Assembly (NCBI GenBank): GCA_937889485.1
Contig: CALAPG010000126.1
Location: forward strand, 1-11,742
DNA from: an uncultured Moraxella sp.
GTDB lineage: Bacteria > Pseudomonadota > Gammaproteobacteria > Pseudomonadales > Moraxellaceae
Direction of reading: 5' to 3'
Length of the DNA: 11,742 nt
Every line of letters begins with the position of its first letter. Within the stretch, counting starts at the first letter, position 1. Below the pieces are notes generated by a model, which was given only the letters and a program-made list of their open reading frames with translations, did no database searches and was not told the origin of the DNA. This document shows, piece by piece, positions 1 through 7,421 of the stretch. The position numbers were made by a program, and so were the translations under genes.

Positions 1-98
1 AGGATATAACTTTTAAAATGAATAACAGCAACAACTTTACTGTTTCTTATATTGAGAATGGCAAGACCTTTACTGAGAGCTATAACTTAGCACCCTAA
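1..98 (+). CDS. C-terminal tail of an unidentified protein (partial, cut by the window edge)
   Basis: A reading frame is open from the first bases of the window to a TAA at 96-98. It encodes about 31 residues, ending in ENGKTFTESYNLAP. The mix of Asn, Thr, Ser and aromatic residues would suit the end of a secreted or outer-membrane protein, but that is only an impression and no family is recognisable. An ATG at 18 could start a 26-residue peptide, but the AGGA at 1-4 is 13 nt away, too far for a normal ribosome site, and the frame stays open upstream. The strong terminator that follows at 116-143 supports this being the true end of a gene. Confidence 0.45.
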   Translation, partial: DITFKMNNSNNFTVSYIENGKTFTESYNLAP

Positions 99-115
99 TC
101 TGTCATTAAATATAC

Positions 116-143
116 AAAACCAAGCCTAGTGCTTGGTTTTTTT
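116..143 (+). terminator. Rho-independent terminator after the partial first gene
   Basis: AAACCAAGC (117-125) pairs perfectly with GCTTGGTTT (131-139) around a CTAGT loop, and the T-run continues to 143. It lies 18 nt after the stop codon of the upstream + strand frame, the expected place for an intrinsic terminator. Confidence 0.85.
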
Positions 144-291
144 GATATTTTATCATGAATAAAAACATGACATCATCTAAATGGATTTTATTGGCTAGGC
201 TAGCAGCCATTACCTTGTCAAAAATCGCCTTTTATCATCCAAAACTCTGAATGATAGCTGAGCGTCATTGTTTGTGAGCTAAAATAGCTAT

Positions 292-310
292 AATCAGTAA
301 CACACTGATT
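292..310 (-). terminator. Weak hairpin downstream of fghA (possible terminator)
   Basis: AATCAGT (292-298) and ACTGATT (304-310) form a perfect 7-bp inverted repeat with a 5-nt loop, 26 nt beyond the fghA stop. On the minus strand it is followed only by A/T-rich sequence, not by a real T-run, so it would be a poor intrinsic terminator. The rest of 144-336 shows no gene, promoter or repeat that can be supported. Confidence 0.3.
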
Positions 311-336
311 GCCATCTGCTGACCCAATCGGTTGGC

Positions 337-1188
337 TCACGGGGCAGCTGATGATAGCGCTGCGGCATGATGGGCAAAATGGTCACCAATAAAACTACTG
401 ATAAAATAATAACTGTGGTCATAGCCATCTTGCATTCTTAACGTGATTGGATAGTTTGCTTCTTTTGCCGCTTGCGCAAATAGCTCAGGCTTTAGCTGCG
501 CTGCCAAAAATTCGTCCGCGCTTCCTTGGTCAATGAGTAACGGCAATTTTTTGCAATCTGCTGATTGCTTTATCCAAGCCAAGCTATCGTAGTCTGCCCA
601 TGTGGCTGTATCATCACCCAGATAAGCACCAAACGCTTTTTGTCCCCAAGGCACTTGTGATGGCGCGACAATCGGTGAAAAAGCCGACACGCTGGAATAG
701 CGTTCAGGGTTACGAAGGGCAATCATTAATGCCCCGTGACCTCCCATGCTATGACCAAAAATACCGCGCTCATTGTTGGCAGGAAAGTGCTGCTCGATTA
801 GCTGGGGCAATTCATCAATGATATAATCATACATCAAAAAATGCGTAGCCCACGGCGCTTGGGTGGCATTGACATAAAATCCAGCCCCTTGTCCCAAATC
901 ATACGCGCTATCATCGGCTACGTTATCGCCGCGTGGGCTGGTGTCGGGGGCGACTACGATGATATTGTAATGACTGGCAAACTGGGCAAAGCCTGATTTT
1001 TGGATAAAATTTTGCTCGGTGCAGGTAAGCCCCGATAACCAATAGAGCACGGGACACGCTTCACCCGCCAAAGCTTTTGGGGGTAAATAGACAGCAGACG
1101 TCATGTCAGTGGTAGTGACCGTGCTGACGTGTTGCCACACCTGTAAATCACCGCCACATAAGCGATGAGATTCGATTTTTTTCATCAT
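337..1188 (-). CDS. fghA: S-formylglutathione hydrolase
   Basis: This cytosolic serine esterase hydrolyses S-formylglutathione to formate and glutathione, the last step of glutathione-dependent formaldehyde detoxification. With the start at 1188 it is 283 residues, normal for the FGH / human esterase D / FrmB / YeiG family. The nucleophile elbow GHSMGG places the catalytic Ser at about 147. The conserved DQGSADEF supplies the Asp (about 225) and GYDHSYYFI the His (about 258), so the triad is complete. The N-terminal WLSGLTCTEQNF and VAPDTSPRG blocks are also typical. The frame extends to a GTG at 1194, but AGGGG overlapping the adhC stop favours ATG 1188 or ATG 1185. The start is 8 nt after the adhC stop, so the two genes form one operon with consecutive reactions and are probably translationally coupled. 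The identification is firm; only the exact start is uncertain. Confidence 0.95.
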   Translation of the reverse strand: MMKKIESHRLCGGDLQVWQHVSTVTTTDMTSAVYLPPKALAGEACPVLYWLSGLTCTEQNFIQKSGFAQFASHYNIIVVAPDTSPRGDNVADDSAYDLGQGAGFYVNATQAPWATHFLMYDYIIDELPQLIEQHFPANNERGIFGHSMGGHGALMIALRNPERYSSVSAFSPIVAPSQVPWGQKAFGAYLGDDTATWADYDSLAWIKQSADCKKLPLLIDQGSADEFLAAQLKPELFAQAAKEANYPITLRMQDGYDHSYYFISSFIGDHFAHHAAALSSAAP

Positions 1189-1196
1189 TACCACCC

Positions 1197-2387
<1,191 letters not shown>

Positions 2388-2452
2388 CGGATTATTGCCT
2401 TATCAAACGGCTGTTGGATTGTAATTACGGGTATCACAGCGCCAATACCATC

Positions 2453-2481
2453 AAAAAACGCCTAGCAAGTAGGCGTTTTTT
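2453..2481 (-). terminator. Rho-independent terminator downstream of acs
   Basis: AAAAAACGCCTA (2453-2464) pairs perfectly with TAGGCGTTTTTT (2470-2481) around a GCAAG loop, giving T-runs on both strands. It begins 36 nt after the acs stop. No gene reads into it on the + strand, so its main job is to end acs. It also insulates the adhC promoter from acs transcription. Confidence 0.88.
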
Positions 2482-2516
2482 TTGGTTGCAACGAATAGCT
2501 ATGCGCTATCAGTCGG

Positions 2517-4466
2517 CTAGGCAACGCGGCTATCTGCCTTGACCACAGCGATGATTTTGTCTACCACATCGGGTTCTGCCAAGGTAGAGGTGTCGCCTAA
2601 ACCCTCAAATTCGCCTGCTGCTAGCTTACGCAAGATACGGCGCATGATTTTGCCCGAACGGGTTTTGGGTAAGGCGTCTACCAAATACAGCGAGTCTAGG
2701 TTGGCAATGGGACCAATTTCACCGCGAACATGGCGGTTGATTTCGCCTTTGAGCATCTCGGTGGCTTCTTCTCCCGATTTTAAGATGACGTACGCGGCAA
2801 CGCCTTGACCTTTTAAGTCATGCGGCATACCAACAATGGCAGCTTCTGCCACGGATGGGTGCGATACCAGCGCGCTTTCAATTTCTGCTGTCCCCAATCG
2901 ATGCCCCGAAACGTTGAGTACATCATCAACCCGACCGGTAATCCAGTAGTGACCATCTTCATCACGGAGTGCGCCATCGCCCGTAAAGTAGGCGCCAGGG
3001 TAGGTGCTAAAATAGGTTTCTAAAAAGCGTTTGTGGTCACCCCATACGGTGCGCATTTGTCCAGGCCAGCTGTCTTTGAGGATCAAATTGCCTTCGGCGG
3101 CGCCTGTTAATTCATTGCCTTCCGCATCCACAATTGCAGGTTGTACCCCATAAAGTGGGTTCATGGCAGCACCAGGCTTTAGGTCTACGGTGTTGGGCAT
3201 GGGGGTCATGAGGATGCCGCCTGTCTCGGTCTGCCACCACGTATCTACAATTGGGCAGCGTCCTTCGCCTACCACGTTGTAGTACCAGCTCCATGCTTCA
3301 GGGTTGATGGGTTCGCCCACCGACCCTAAGAGACGCAGACTAGAACGGTTAGACTTACGGACATAGTCATCACCTTCTTTCATCATGGCGCGAATCGCTG
3401 TTGGTGCGGTATATAATACAGTAATATCATGTTTATCAATGATATGCCCAATGCGCGCCCAGTCTGGGTATTGAGGCACCCCTTCAAACATAACGGTGGT
3501 TGTGCCATTGGCAAGTGGGCCGTAAACCACATAGGTATGACCTGTGACCCAGCCTACATCCGCGGTGCACCAAAATACGTCATTGTCTTTGATGTCAAAT
3601 ACATCACGGAAGGTGGATAACGCATAAGTCAAATAACCACCTGTGGTATGTACCACGCCTTTGGGTTTGCCTGTTGAGCCTGAGGTGTAGAGTAAAAATA
3701 ACGGATCTTCAGCATTCATAGGCTCTGGTGGACAGTCCTCTGATGCGTTGTCAATTAAATTGTGGTACCAAATATCGCGGCGTCCACTCATCGGGATGGA
3801 TTCACCTGTGCGATACACCACAATTACGTTTTGTACGCATTCAGTGCCGTCATGGTCTAGCGCGCGGTCAACATTTTGCTTGAGGGGGGTGTGTCTGCCA
3901 CCGCGTACCGATTCATCCGCCGTAATAATGACTTTAGATTGGCTATCAATAATACGGCTGGCTAGGCTTTCTGCCGAAAATCCGCCAAATACCAAGGAGT
4001 GCACGGCACCAATTCGTGCACAAGCCAGCATAGCAACCGCAGCTTCAGGTATCATTGGCAAATAGATGGTCACACGATCGCCTTTTTTAACCCCTTTGCG
4101 GCGCAGGGCATTACCTAGACGGCAAACTTCTGAATACAACTCTTTGTATGAAATGATTTTGTGCAGTGAAGGGTGGTCGCCTTCCCAAATAATCGCAGGT
4201 TTGTAAGGGTTTTCTGCCACGTGGCGGTCAAGACAGCTTACTGATAGATTAAGCTCACCATCTTCAAACCATTTGATGCTAAAATTGTCCAAGTCATAAT
4301 TGACGTTTTTGATTTTGGTGGGTTTTTTCATCCATTCAATGAGTTCTGCCCGTTTTGCCCAAAATGCTTCGTTATGATCGATAGACGTTTGGTAGGTTTC
4401 CGCGTATTTTTGCGGATTGCTGTTGGCTTTGGCGGCAAATTCCGCGCTATGAGGATAGGTTTTCAT
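2517..4466 (-). CDS. acs: Acetyl-CoA synthetase (AMP-forming)
   Basis: This cytosolic enzyme activates acetate with ATP to acetyl-AMP and then forms acetyl-CoA, allowing growth on or scavenging of acetate. From ATG 4466 it has 649 residues, the standard family length (about 650). The adenylate-forming signature [11 protein letters not shown] is at 260-270. [10 protein letters not shown] at 408-417 includes the Trp that restricts the pocket to acetate. [18 protein letters not shown] is the hinge region. [11 protein letters not shown] near the C-terminus carries the catalytic Lys at about 606, which is inactivated by acetylation in well-studied homologues. An ATG ATG pair begins the gene: AAGGA at 4478-4474 is 7 nt before the second ATG (4466) but only 4 nt before the first (4469), so the second was chosen. 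It is monocistronic, with a terminator after it and a structured leader before it (4498-4564). Confidence 0.97.
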   Translation of the reverse strand: MKTYPHSAEFAAKANSNPQKYAETYQTSIDHNEAFWAKRAELIEWMKKPTKIKNVNYDLDNFSIKWFEDGELNLSVSCLDRHVAENPYKPAIIWEGDHPSLHKIISYKELYSEVCRLGNALRRKGVKKGDRVTIYLPMIPEAAVAMLACARIGAVHSLVFGGFSAESLASRIIDSQSKVIITADESVRGGRHTPLKQNVDRALDHDGTECVQNVIVVYRTGESIPMSGRRDIWYHNLIDNASEDCPPEPMNAEDPLFLLYTSGSTGKPKGVVHTTGGYLTYALSTFRDVFDIKDNDVFWCTADVGWVTGHTYVVYGPLANGTTTVMFEGVPQYPDWARIGHIIDKHDITVLYTAPTAIRAMMKEGDDYVRKSNRSSLRLLGSVGEPINPEAWSWYYNVVGEGRCPIVDTWWQTETGGILMTPMPNTVDLKPGAAMNPLYGVQPAIVDAEGNELTGAAEGNLILKDSWPGQMRTVWGDHKRFLETYFSTYPGAYFTGDGALRDEDGHYWITGRVDDVLNVSGHRLGTAEIESALVSHPSVAEAAIVGMPHDLKGQGVAAYVILKSGEEATEMLKGEINRHVRGEIGPIANLDSLYLVDALPKTRSGKIMRRILRKLAAGEFEGLGDTSTLAEPDVVDKIIAVVKADSRVA

Positions 4467-4497
4467 CATACATTCCTTGTATTTACAGAAAAATTAC

Positions 4498-4564
4498 GGA
4501 TGGCTTGTCTGTTTGACAGACCCAACGGTGGTAACTTTTTTGGTAGGGCAAGACAATGCCATCC
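4498..4564 (-). promoter_or_regulatory. Structured leader upstream of acs (possible attenuator or cis-regulatory RNA)
   Basis: GGATGGCTTGTCT (4498-4510) and AGACAATGCCATCC (4551-4564) pair over 13 bp with one bulged base, closing a 67-bp element that ends 28 nt before the acs start. Inside it, GTCTGT (4507-4512) and ACAGAC (4516-4521) form a tight hairpin with a TTG loop, using four bases also needed by the outer stem, so the two folds exclude each other. In the acs sense, the 3' arm of the outer stem is followed by GTAATTTTT, a terminator-like T-run offset by four bases. No known riboswitch or T-box pattern is recognised. A short repeat element with inverted ends is an alternative; no target-site duplication is visible. 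Confidence 0.4.
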
Positions 4565-4571
4565 TTGCTAT

Positions 4572-4600
4572 GTGGTATGCCCTTTGGGTTAGTTTGGCAA
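4572..4600 (-). promoter_or_regulatory. Candidate acs promoter
   Basis: On the minus strand TTGCCA (4600-4595) matches the -35 consensus at five of six bases. A weak -10, TACCAC (4577-4572), follows after exactly 17 bp. Transcription would begin near 4565, at the first base of the folded leader element, which is suggestive. The -10 matches only three of six bases, so the call is tentative. Confidence 0.3.
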
Positions 4601-4638
4601 AAAAAATCGAATTTTGCAATGCACTCTGATGGATTTTG

Positions 4639-4657
4639 CTATTTTTTATTAAAATAG
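4639..4657. repeat. Operator-like palindrome in the acs / flavoprotein divergent region
   Basis: CTATTTT (4639-4645) and AAAATAG (4651-4657) are perfect inverted copies around TTATT, 33 bp upstream of the flavoprotein start. TAAAAT at 4650-4655 and TATATT shortly after could serve as -10 boxes for the + strand gene, so the palindrome may overlap its promoter. A/T-rich palindromes also arise by chance. Confidence 0.3.
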
Positions 4658-4690
4658 GCGATATATTGCCCCGTGTTTAGGAAATTTTTC

Positions 4691-5971
4691 ATGGTTATTT
4701 CTCAGTCATCTGCCGCATCCGCACCGCTTGAGCCAAGTTATCAAAATGTGGATGTTGACGTTGATGTCGTTGTGTTAGGGGCAGGGGCGTCGGGGCTATT
4801 TTGTGCCATGACAGCTGGCAAGCGTGGGCGCCGCGTGTTGGTGCTAGACCATGCCAACAAAGCGGGCAAAAAAATCTTGATGAGCGGCGGTGGGCGCTGC
4901 AATTTTACCAATTATGATGTCGAGCCAAAGCATTATCTGGGTGACAATCCGCATTTTTGTAAATCGGCATTGTCACGTTATTTGAATTGGGATTTTATTG
5001 GGATGGTGCAACAGCACCAAATTGCTTTTCATGAGCGTGAACATGGGCAATTGTTTTGTGATGAGTCTGCCAATGATATTTTGCAGATGTTATTGATAGG
5101 GTGTCGCCAAGCGCAGGTGGCAATTCAGTTAAACACCCAAATTGAGCAAGTTTGTGCGTTGCCAGACAATGCGGGGTTTTTGGTGACAGTTCGTCACAAT
5201 CATGCAGTTTCAACCATTCGTTGTCAGTCATTGGTGGTTGCCACAGGTGGGTTATCGATACCTACGATGGGGGCGACGGGTTTTGGCTATCAAGTGGCAC
5301 AGCAATTTGGGCACCAGATTATACCTACTTCGGCAGGACTGGTGCCATTCACGTTTACGGACAAAATTGGCGAGGCACTCAAAGCGTTGGCAGGGATTAG
5401 TTTTGAGGTGGTGGCGTTTAATGATCGCATTAGTTTTAAGCTGCCTGTGCTATTTACGCACCGCGGCTTGTCAGGGCCTGCCATGCTGCAGCTATCCAAC
5501 TATTGGCAAGTGGGTGAGCCTATTTTTATCAATTTGTTTCCATCCATCCACATGGCGGATTTTTTACTTGAGCAAAAAGCGCGATTGCCTAAGCAGCGGC
5601 TACGCACGGTGTTTCAGACGCCTTTGGCAGAGAGTGCACTACCCAAAAAGTTGATGCTAACCTTGCAGCAGCTACTGTGGCAAGATATTGCAGAGACTGA
5701 GCTTGCTAACATCAAAGATGAACGATTATTGGCGCTTGGCAATCAGCTCAACGCTTGGCGGCTACAGCCTTCGGGGACAGAAGGTTACCGCACCGCGGAG
5801 GTGACGCGTGGCGGTGTGGCAACTGATAAAGTATCTTCAAAAACCATGCAAAGCCAGTTGCAACCGCATTTGTACTTTGTAGGTGAGGTGCTAGACGTTA
5901 CGGGGTGGCTGGGTGGCTATAATTTTCAGTGGGCGTGGGCGAGTGGCTTTGTTGCAGGTGAGGTGGTGTAA
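4691..5971 (+). CDS. FAD-dependent oxidoreductase, HI0933/YhiN (BaiN-like) family
   Basis: A soluble flavoprotein of a widespread family whose physiological reaction is not established for most members. The N-terminal dinucleotide-binding motif VLGAGASG (about 28-35) is followed by the acidic strand end VLVLD (49-53). The family block SGGGRCNFTN is at 65-74. The C-terminal FAD block runs from VGEVLDVTGWLGGYNF (397-412) through QWAWASG (413-419). EGYRTAEVTRGGV just before it is equally characteristic. From ATG 4691 the protein has 426 residues, slightly longer than usual because of a roughly 24-residue N-terminal extension that includes DVDVDV. AGGA at 4679-4682 lies 8 nt before this ATG; an in-frame GTG at 4673 has no ribosome site and was not used. 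The gene is divergent from acs and converges with ygfZ. The family is certain, the substrate unknown. Confidence 0.9.
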   Translation: MVISQSSAASAPLEPSYQNVDVDVDVVVLGAGASGLFCAMTAGKRGRRVLVLDHANKAGKKILMSGGGRCNFTNYDVEPKHYLGDNPHFCKSALSRYLNWDFIGMVQQHQIAFHEREHGQLFCDESANDILQMLLIGCRQAQVAIQLNTQIEQVCALPDNAGFLVTVRHNHAVSTIRCQSLVVATGGLSIPTMGATGFGYQVAQQFGHQIIPTSAGLVPFTFTDKIGEALKALAGISFEVVAFNDRISFKLPVLFTHRGLSGPAMLQLSNYWQVGEPIFINLFPSIHMADFLLEQKARLPKQRLRTVFQTPLAESALPKKLMLTLQQLLWQDIAETELANIKDERLLALGNQLNAWRLQPSGTEGYRTAEVTRGGVATDKVSSKTMQSQLQPHLYFVGEVLDVTGWLGGYNFQWAWASGFVAGEVV

Positions 5972-5985
5972 CAACGTGACTCATT

Positions 5986-6019
5986 AAGCAAGACAGATAA
6001 CATCTAATCTGTCTTGCTT
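5986..6019. terminator. Shared hairpin between converging genes (probable bidirectional terminator)
   Basis: AAGCAAGACAGAT (5986-5998) pairs perfectly over 13 bp with ATCTGTCTTGCTT (6007-6019) around an 8-nt loop. CTCA (5980-5983) and TGAG (6023-6026) can extend the stem. It sits between the stops of the flavoprotein gene and ygfZ, which face each other. The T-run is weak on both strands, so efficiency is uncertain, but position and stem strength fit a terminator. Confidence 0.65.
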
Positions 6020-6042
6020 GTTTGAGCTATAGAGCTTACTGC

Positions 6043-6762
6043 CTAATGTACCCTTGCCACTGGCTGCTCAAGGGCATCAGGCAATGGTAAGACAACCAAG
6101 CCACTGGCAGCGATATCGTCGGGACGGGCAACAACAAGCGCTTCAAAGCCGCTGTCAGTCGCAACGCTGTTGACCACGTCTACCGCGCCTATTTTTTCGC
6201 CAGCTTGCGGGGCAGCACCCGTGCCTGATACCCGATGTAACCAAGCTTTTGGGCTGGCTTTGAAGTACAATCGTGCGATGATTTCTTGTCCTAAATAACA
6301 GCCTTTATCATAATCAACGCCACCGCGTTGGTGTAAACGTAATTCTTGGGGTTGCCACAAACCTTGTGTGGCTTTGACAATCCAGCTATTGCCTGTCGCA
6401 ATACTTAATTGTTGCCACTCGCTACGGTTGTCGGGATTAGCGCTGGTTTCAGCAAAACTTGGTACACCCGCGACAATCACGGGTGACACCACGCGCGGTG
6501 CCGATAAGGTCACTTTAGAAAATGCAGCATATTTTTTGATATGTTGGGCAAAATCGTTGGCACAGTCCTCACTAATAACTAGCTGATAATCAGACGCGGC
6601 TGTTTTGTTGATCCACAGACCAAATGCCACGCGTCCTTTTAAATTACTAATCGCGGTGGCTTGGTAAGTGGCTGTGAGTTTGGTTACATCACACGTTAAC
6701 TGCCCTTGTAAAAATTTTTGCGCATCGGCGCCGCTTAGGTCAAATACCACAAAAGGTGTCAT
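6043..6762 (-). CDS. ygfZ: YgfZ-type folate-binding protein (Fe-S cluster maintenance)
   Basis: YgfZ is a cytosolic GcvT-like protein that binds tetrahydrofolate and supports synthesis or repair of certain Fe-S enzymes such as MiaB. The diagnostic motif KGCYLGQEIIAR is at 153-164, with the functionally essential Cys at 155. PQELRLHQRGGVDYD just before it and LQGQLTCDV (18-26) near the N-terminus match the family. At 239 residues it is clearly shorter than E. coli YgfZ (326). By eye the N-terminal extension and about 50 residues of the middle region after KKYAAFSKVTL are missing, while the signature part is intact. No frameshift is seen, so a compact lineage version is more likely than decay. 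AGAG about 8 nt before the ATG is a weak ribosome site. An upstream GATAAT on the minus strand could be a -10, without a clear -35. Confidence 0.88.
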   Translation of the reverse strand: MTPFVVFDLSGADAQKFLQGQLTCDVTKLTATYQATAISNLKGRVAFGLWINKTAASDYQLVISEDCANDFAQHIKKYAAFSKVTLSAPRVVSPVIVAGVPSFAETSANPDNRSEWQQLSIATGNSWIVKATQGLWQPQELRLHQRGGVDYDKGCYLGQEIIARLYFKASPKAWLHRVSGTGAAPQAGEKIGAVDVVNSVATDSGFEALVVARPDDIAASGLVVLPLPDALEQPVARVH

Positions 6763-6872
6763 AACAATTCTCTGCTTGCAAGGTGATAGGCAAATTGCCA
6801 GTTGGCTAAAACTGACAGGGTAGGTGGTCTATTATCATAAAGTTTGGCATAAATAACGCCCCGCTTCAATAT

Positions 6873-6904
6873 GGGCTGTGTATATGGCGGGCTGTGCATA
6901 TGCA
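6873..6904. repeat. Degenerate 16-bp tandem duplication
   Basis: GGGCTGTGTATATGGC (6873-6888) is followed directly by GGGCTGTGCATATGCA (6889-6904), identical at 13 of 16 positions. The second copy contains the perfect palindrome TGCATATGCA (6895-6904). It lies about 55 bp upstream of the TATAAT box, where an activator might bind, but no known operator is recognised. Confidence 0.5.
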
Positions 6905-6958
6905 TGGGCATTTAGCAAAGCGCTAGATGGTTTACTATATTTTAAAGGTAACATAGCG

Positions 6959-6964
6959 TATAAT
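6959..6964 (+). promoter_or_regulatory. Candidate -10 box for the yjdM-kpsC transcript
   Basis: A perfect TATAAT lies 114 bp before the yjdM ATG. TTTACT at 6931-6936 is the nearest -35-like hexamer but is 22 bp away, so the promoter would need an activator or be weak. The presumed leader of roughly 105 nt contains the TTGCCAA repeats. Confidence 0.45.
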
Positions 6965-6994
6965 AGCGGCGGGATGATGGGTTAATGATTGCGC

Positions 6995-7023
6995 TTGCCA
7001 AAGTTGCCAATTAACGTTGCCAA
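6995..7023 (+). repeat. Three TTGCCAA direct repeats in the yjdM leader
   Basis: TTGCCAA occurs at 6995-7001, 7004-7010 and 7017-7023, that is at 9- and 13-bp steps. The last two copies share the longer GTTGCCAA. The cluster is just downstream of the TATAAT box, where it could act as a repressor or RNA-binding site. The function is unknown. Confidence 0.45.
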
Positions 7024-7078
7024 AATGTCATCGCCATCGCCAAACGAGCTAGCCGCCAATTTTTTATTAGAGTATCCT

Positions 7079-7420
7079 ATGAGCCTACCTGCTTGCCCAA
7101 AATGCCACGAAACTTATACCTACCAAGACGGTGATTTATTGATTTGCCCAATGTGTAGCCATGAATGGCAAGCGGGCGAGGCTGAGCAAGAAGCAACCTT
7201 AGTGATCAAAGATGCCGTGGGCAATGTGCTACAAGACGGTGACAGCGTGACAGTAATTAAAGATTTGAAGGTAAAAGGCTCATCCACCCCCATCAAAGTG
7301 GGTACCAAAGTCAAATCAATCCGCTTGCTGCATGATGCCCCCGATGACCATGATATTGATTGTAAAATTGAGGGTTTTGGTGCCATGAAGCTAAAATCCA
7401 GTGTCGTCAAAAAAGCCTAA
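7079..7420 (+). CDS. yjdM: YjdM/PhnA-like zinc-ribbon protein
   Basis: A small protein of 113 residues, matching E. coli YjdM (formerly PhnA, 111 residues). An N-terminal zinc ribbon is formed by Cys6, Cys9, Cys23 and Cys26 (CPKC and CPMC). The hallmark C-terminal domain contains [17 protein letters not shown] and the near-terminal [12 protein letters not shown]. The old link to alkylphosphonate use came from proximity to the phn operon in E. coli and is not a proven activity; no phosphonate genes are present here. The frame opens upstream (TTG 6989, ATG 7025), but E. coli homology begins exactly at MSLP, so ATG 7079 is used. AGAG 6-8 nt upstream is a weak ribosome site. The stop at 7418-7420 is one base before the kpsC ATG, implying co-transcription with that capsule gene, an unexpected partner. 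Confidence 0.93.
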   Translation: MSLPACPKCHETYTYQDGDLLICPMCSHEWQAGEAEQEATLVIKDAVGNVLQDGDSVTVIKDLKVKGSSTPIKVGTKVKSIRLLHDAPDDHDIDCKIEGFGAMKLKSSVVKKA

Positions 7421-7421
7421 G

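Larger units (their letters stand above)
6763..7078. other. Intergenic region between divergent ygfZ and yjdM
   Basis: These 316 bp separate two divergent genes and hold no convincing gene. From left to right it shows a perfect 11-bp palindrome GGCAAATTGCC (6789-6799), a degenerate 16-bp tandem repeat (6873-6904), a TATAAT box (6959-6964), and three TTGCCAA copies (6995-7023) in the presumed yjdM leader. The yjdM frame stays open upstream to a TTG at 6989, but homology ends at ATG 7079, so this stretch is read as untranslated leader. Confidence 0.6.

Noticed and set aside
155..250. A 31-codon + strand frame starting MNKNMTSSKW with a hydrophobic middle, just after the first terminator.
   Set aside because: There is no ribosome site and no recognisable homology, and short open frames are expected in A/T-rich spacer DNA.
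4498..4564. Interpretation of the acs leader inverted repeat as a transposon-derived MITE.
   Set aside because: No target-site duplication or transposase-like end is visible; kept only as an alternative until a genome-wide copy search is done.
6871..6915. A 14-codon cysteine-rich frame (MGCVYGGLCICMGI) over the 16-bp tandem repeat.
   Set aside because: It is very short, has no ribosome site, and its composition simply follows from the repeat.
6989..7078. A 30-residue N-terminal extension of YjdM from a TTG start.
   Set aside because: E. coli YjdM begins exactly at the MSLP of ATG 7079, and the extension is low-complexity with no ribosome site at TTG 6989.
7401..7421. A GTG start for kpsC overlapping the end of yjdM.
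   Set aside because: It adds seven residues of no evident homology with no ribosome site; ATG 7422 directly after the yjdM stop is more natural.
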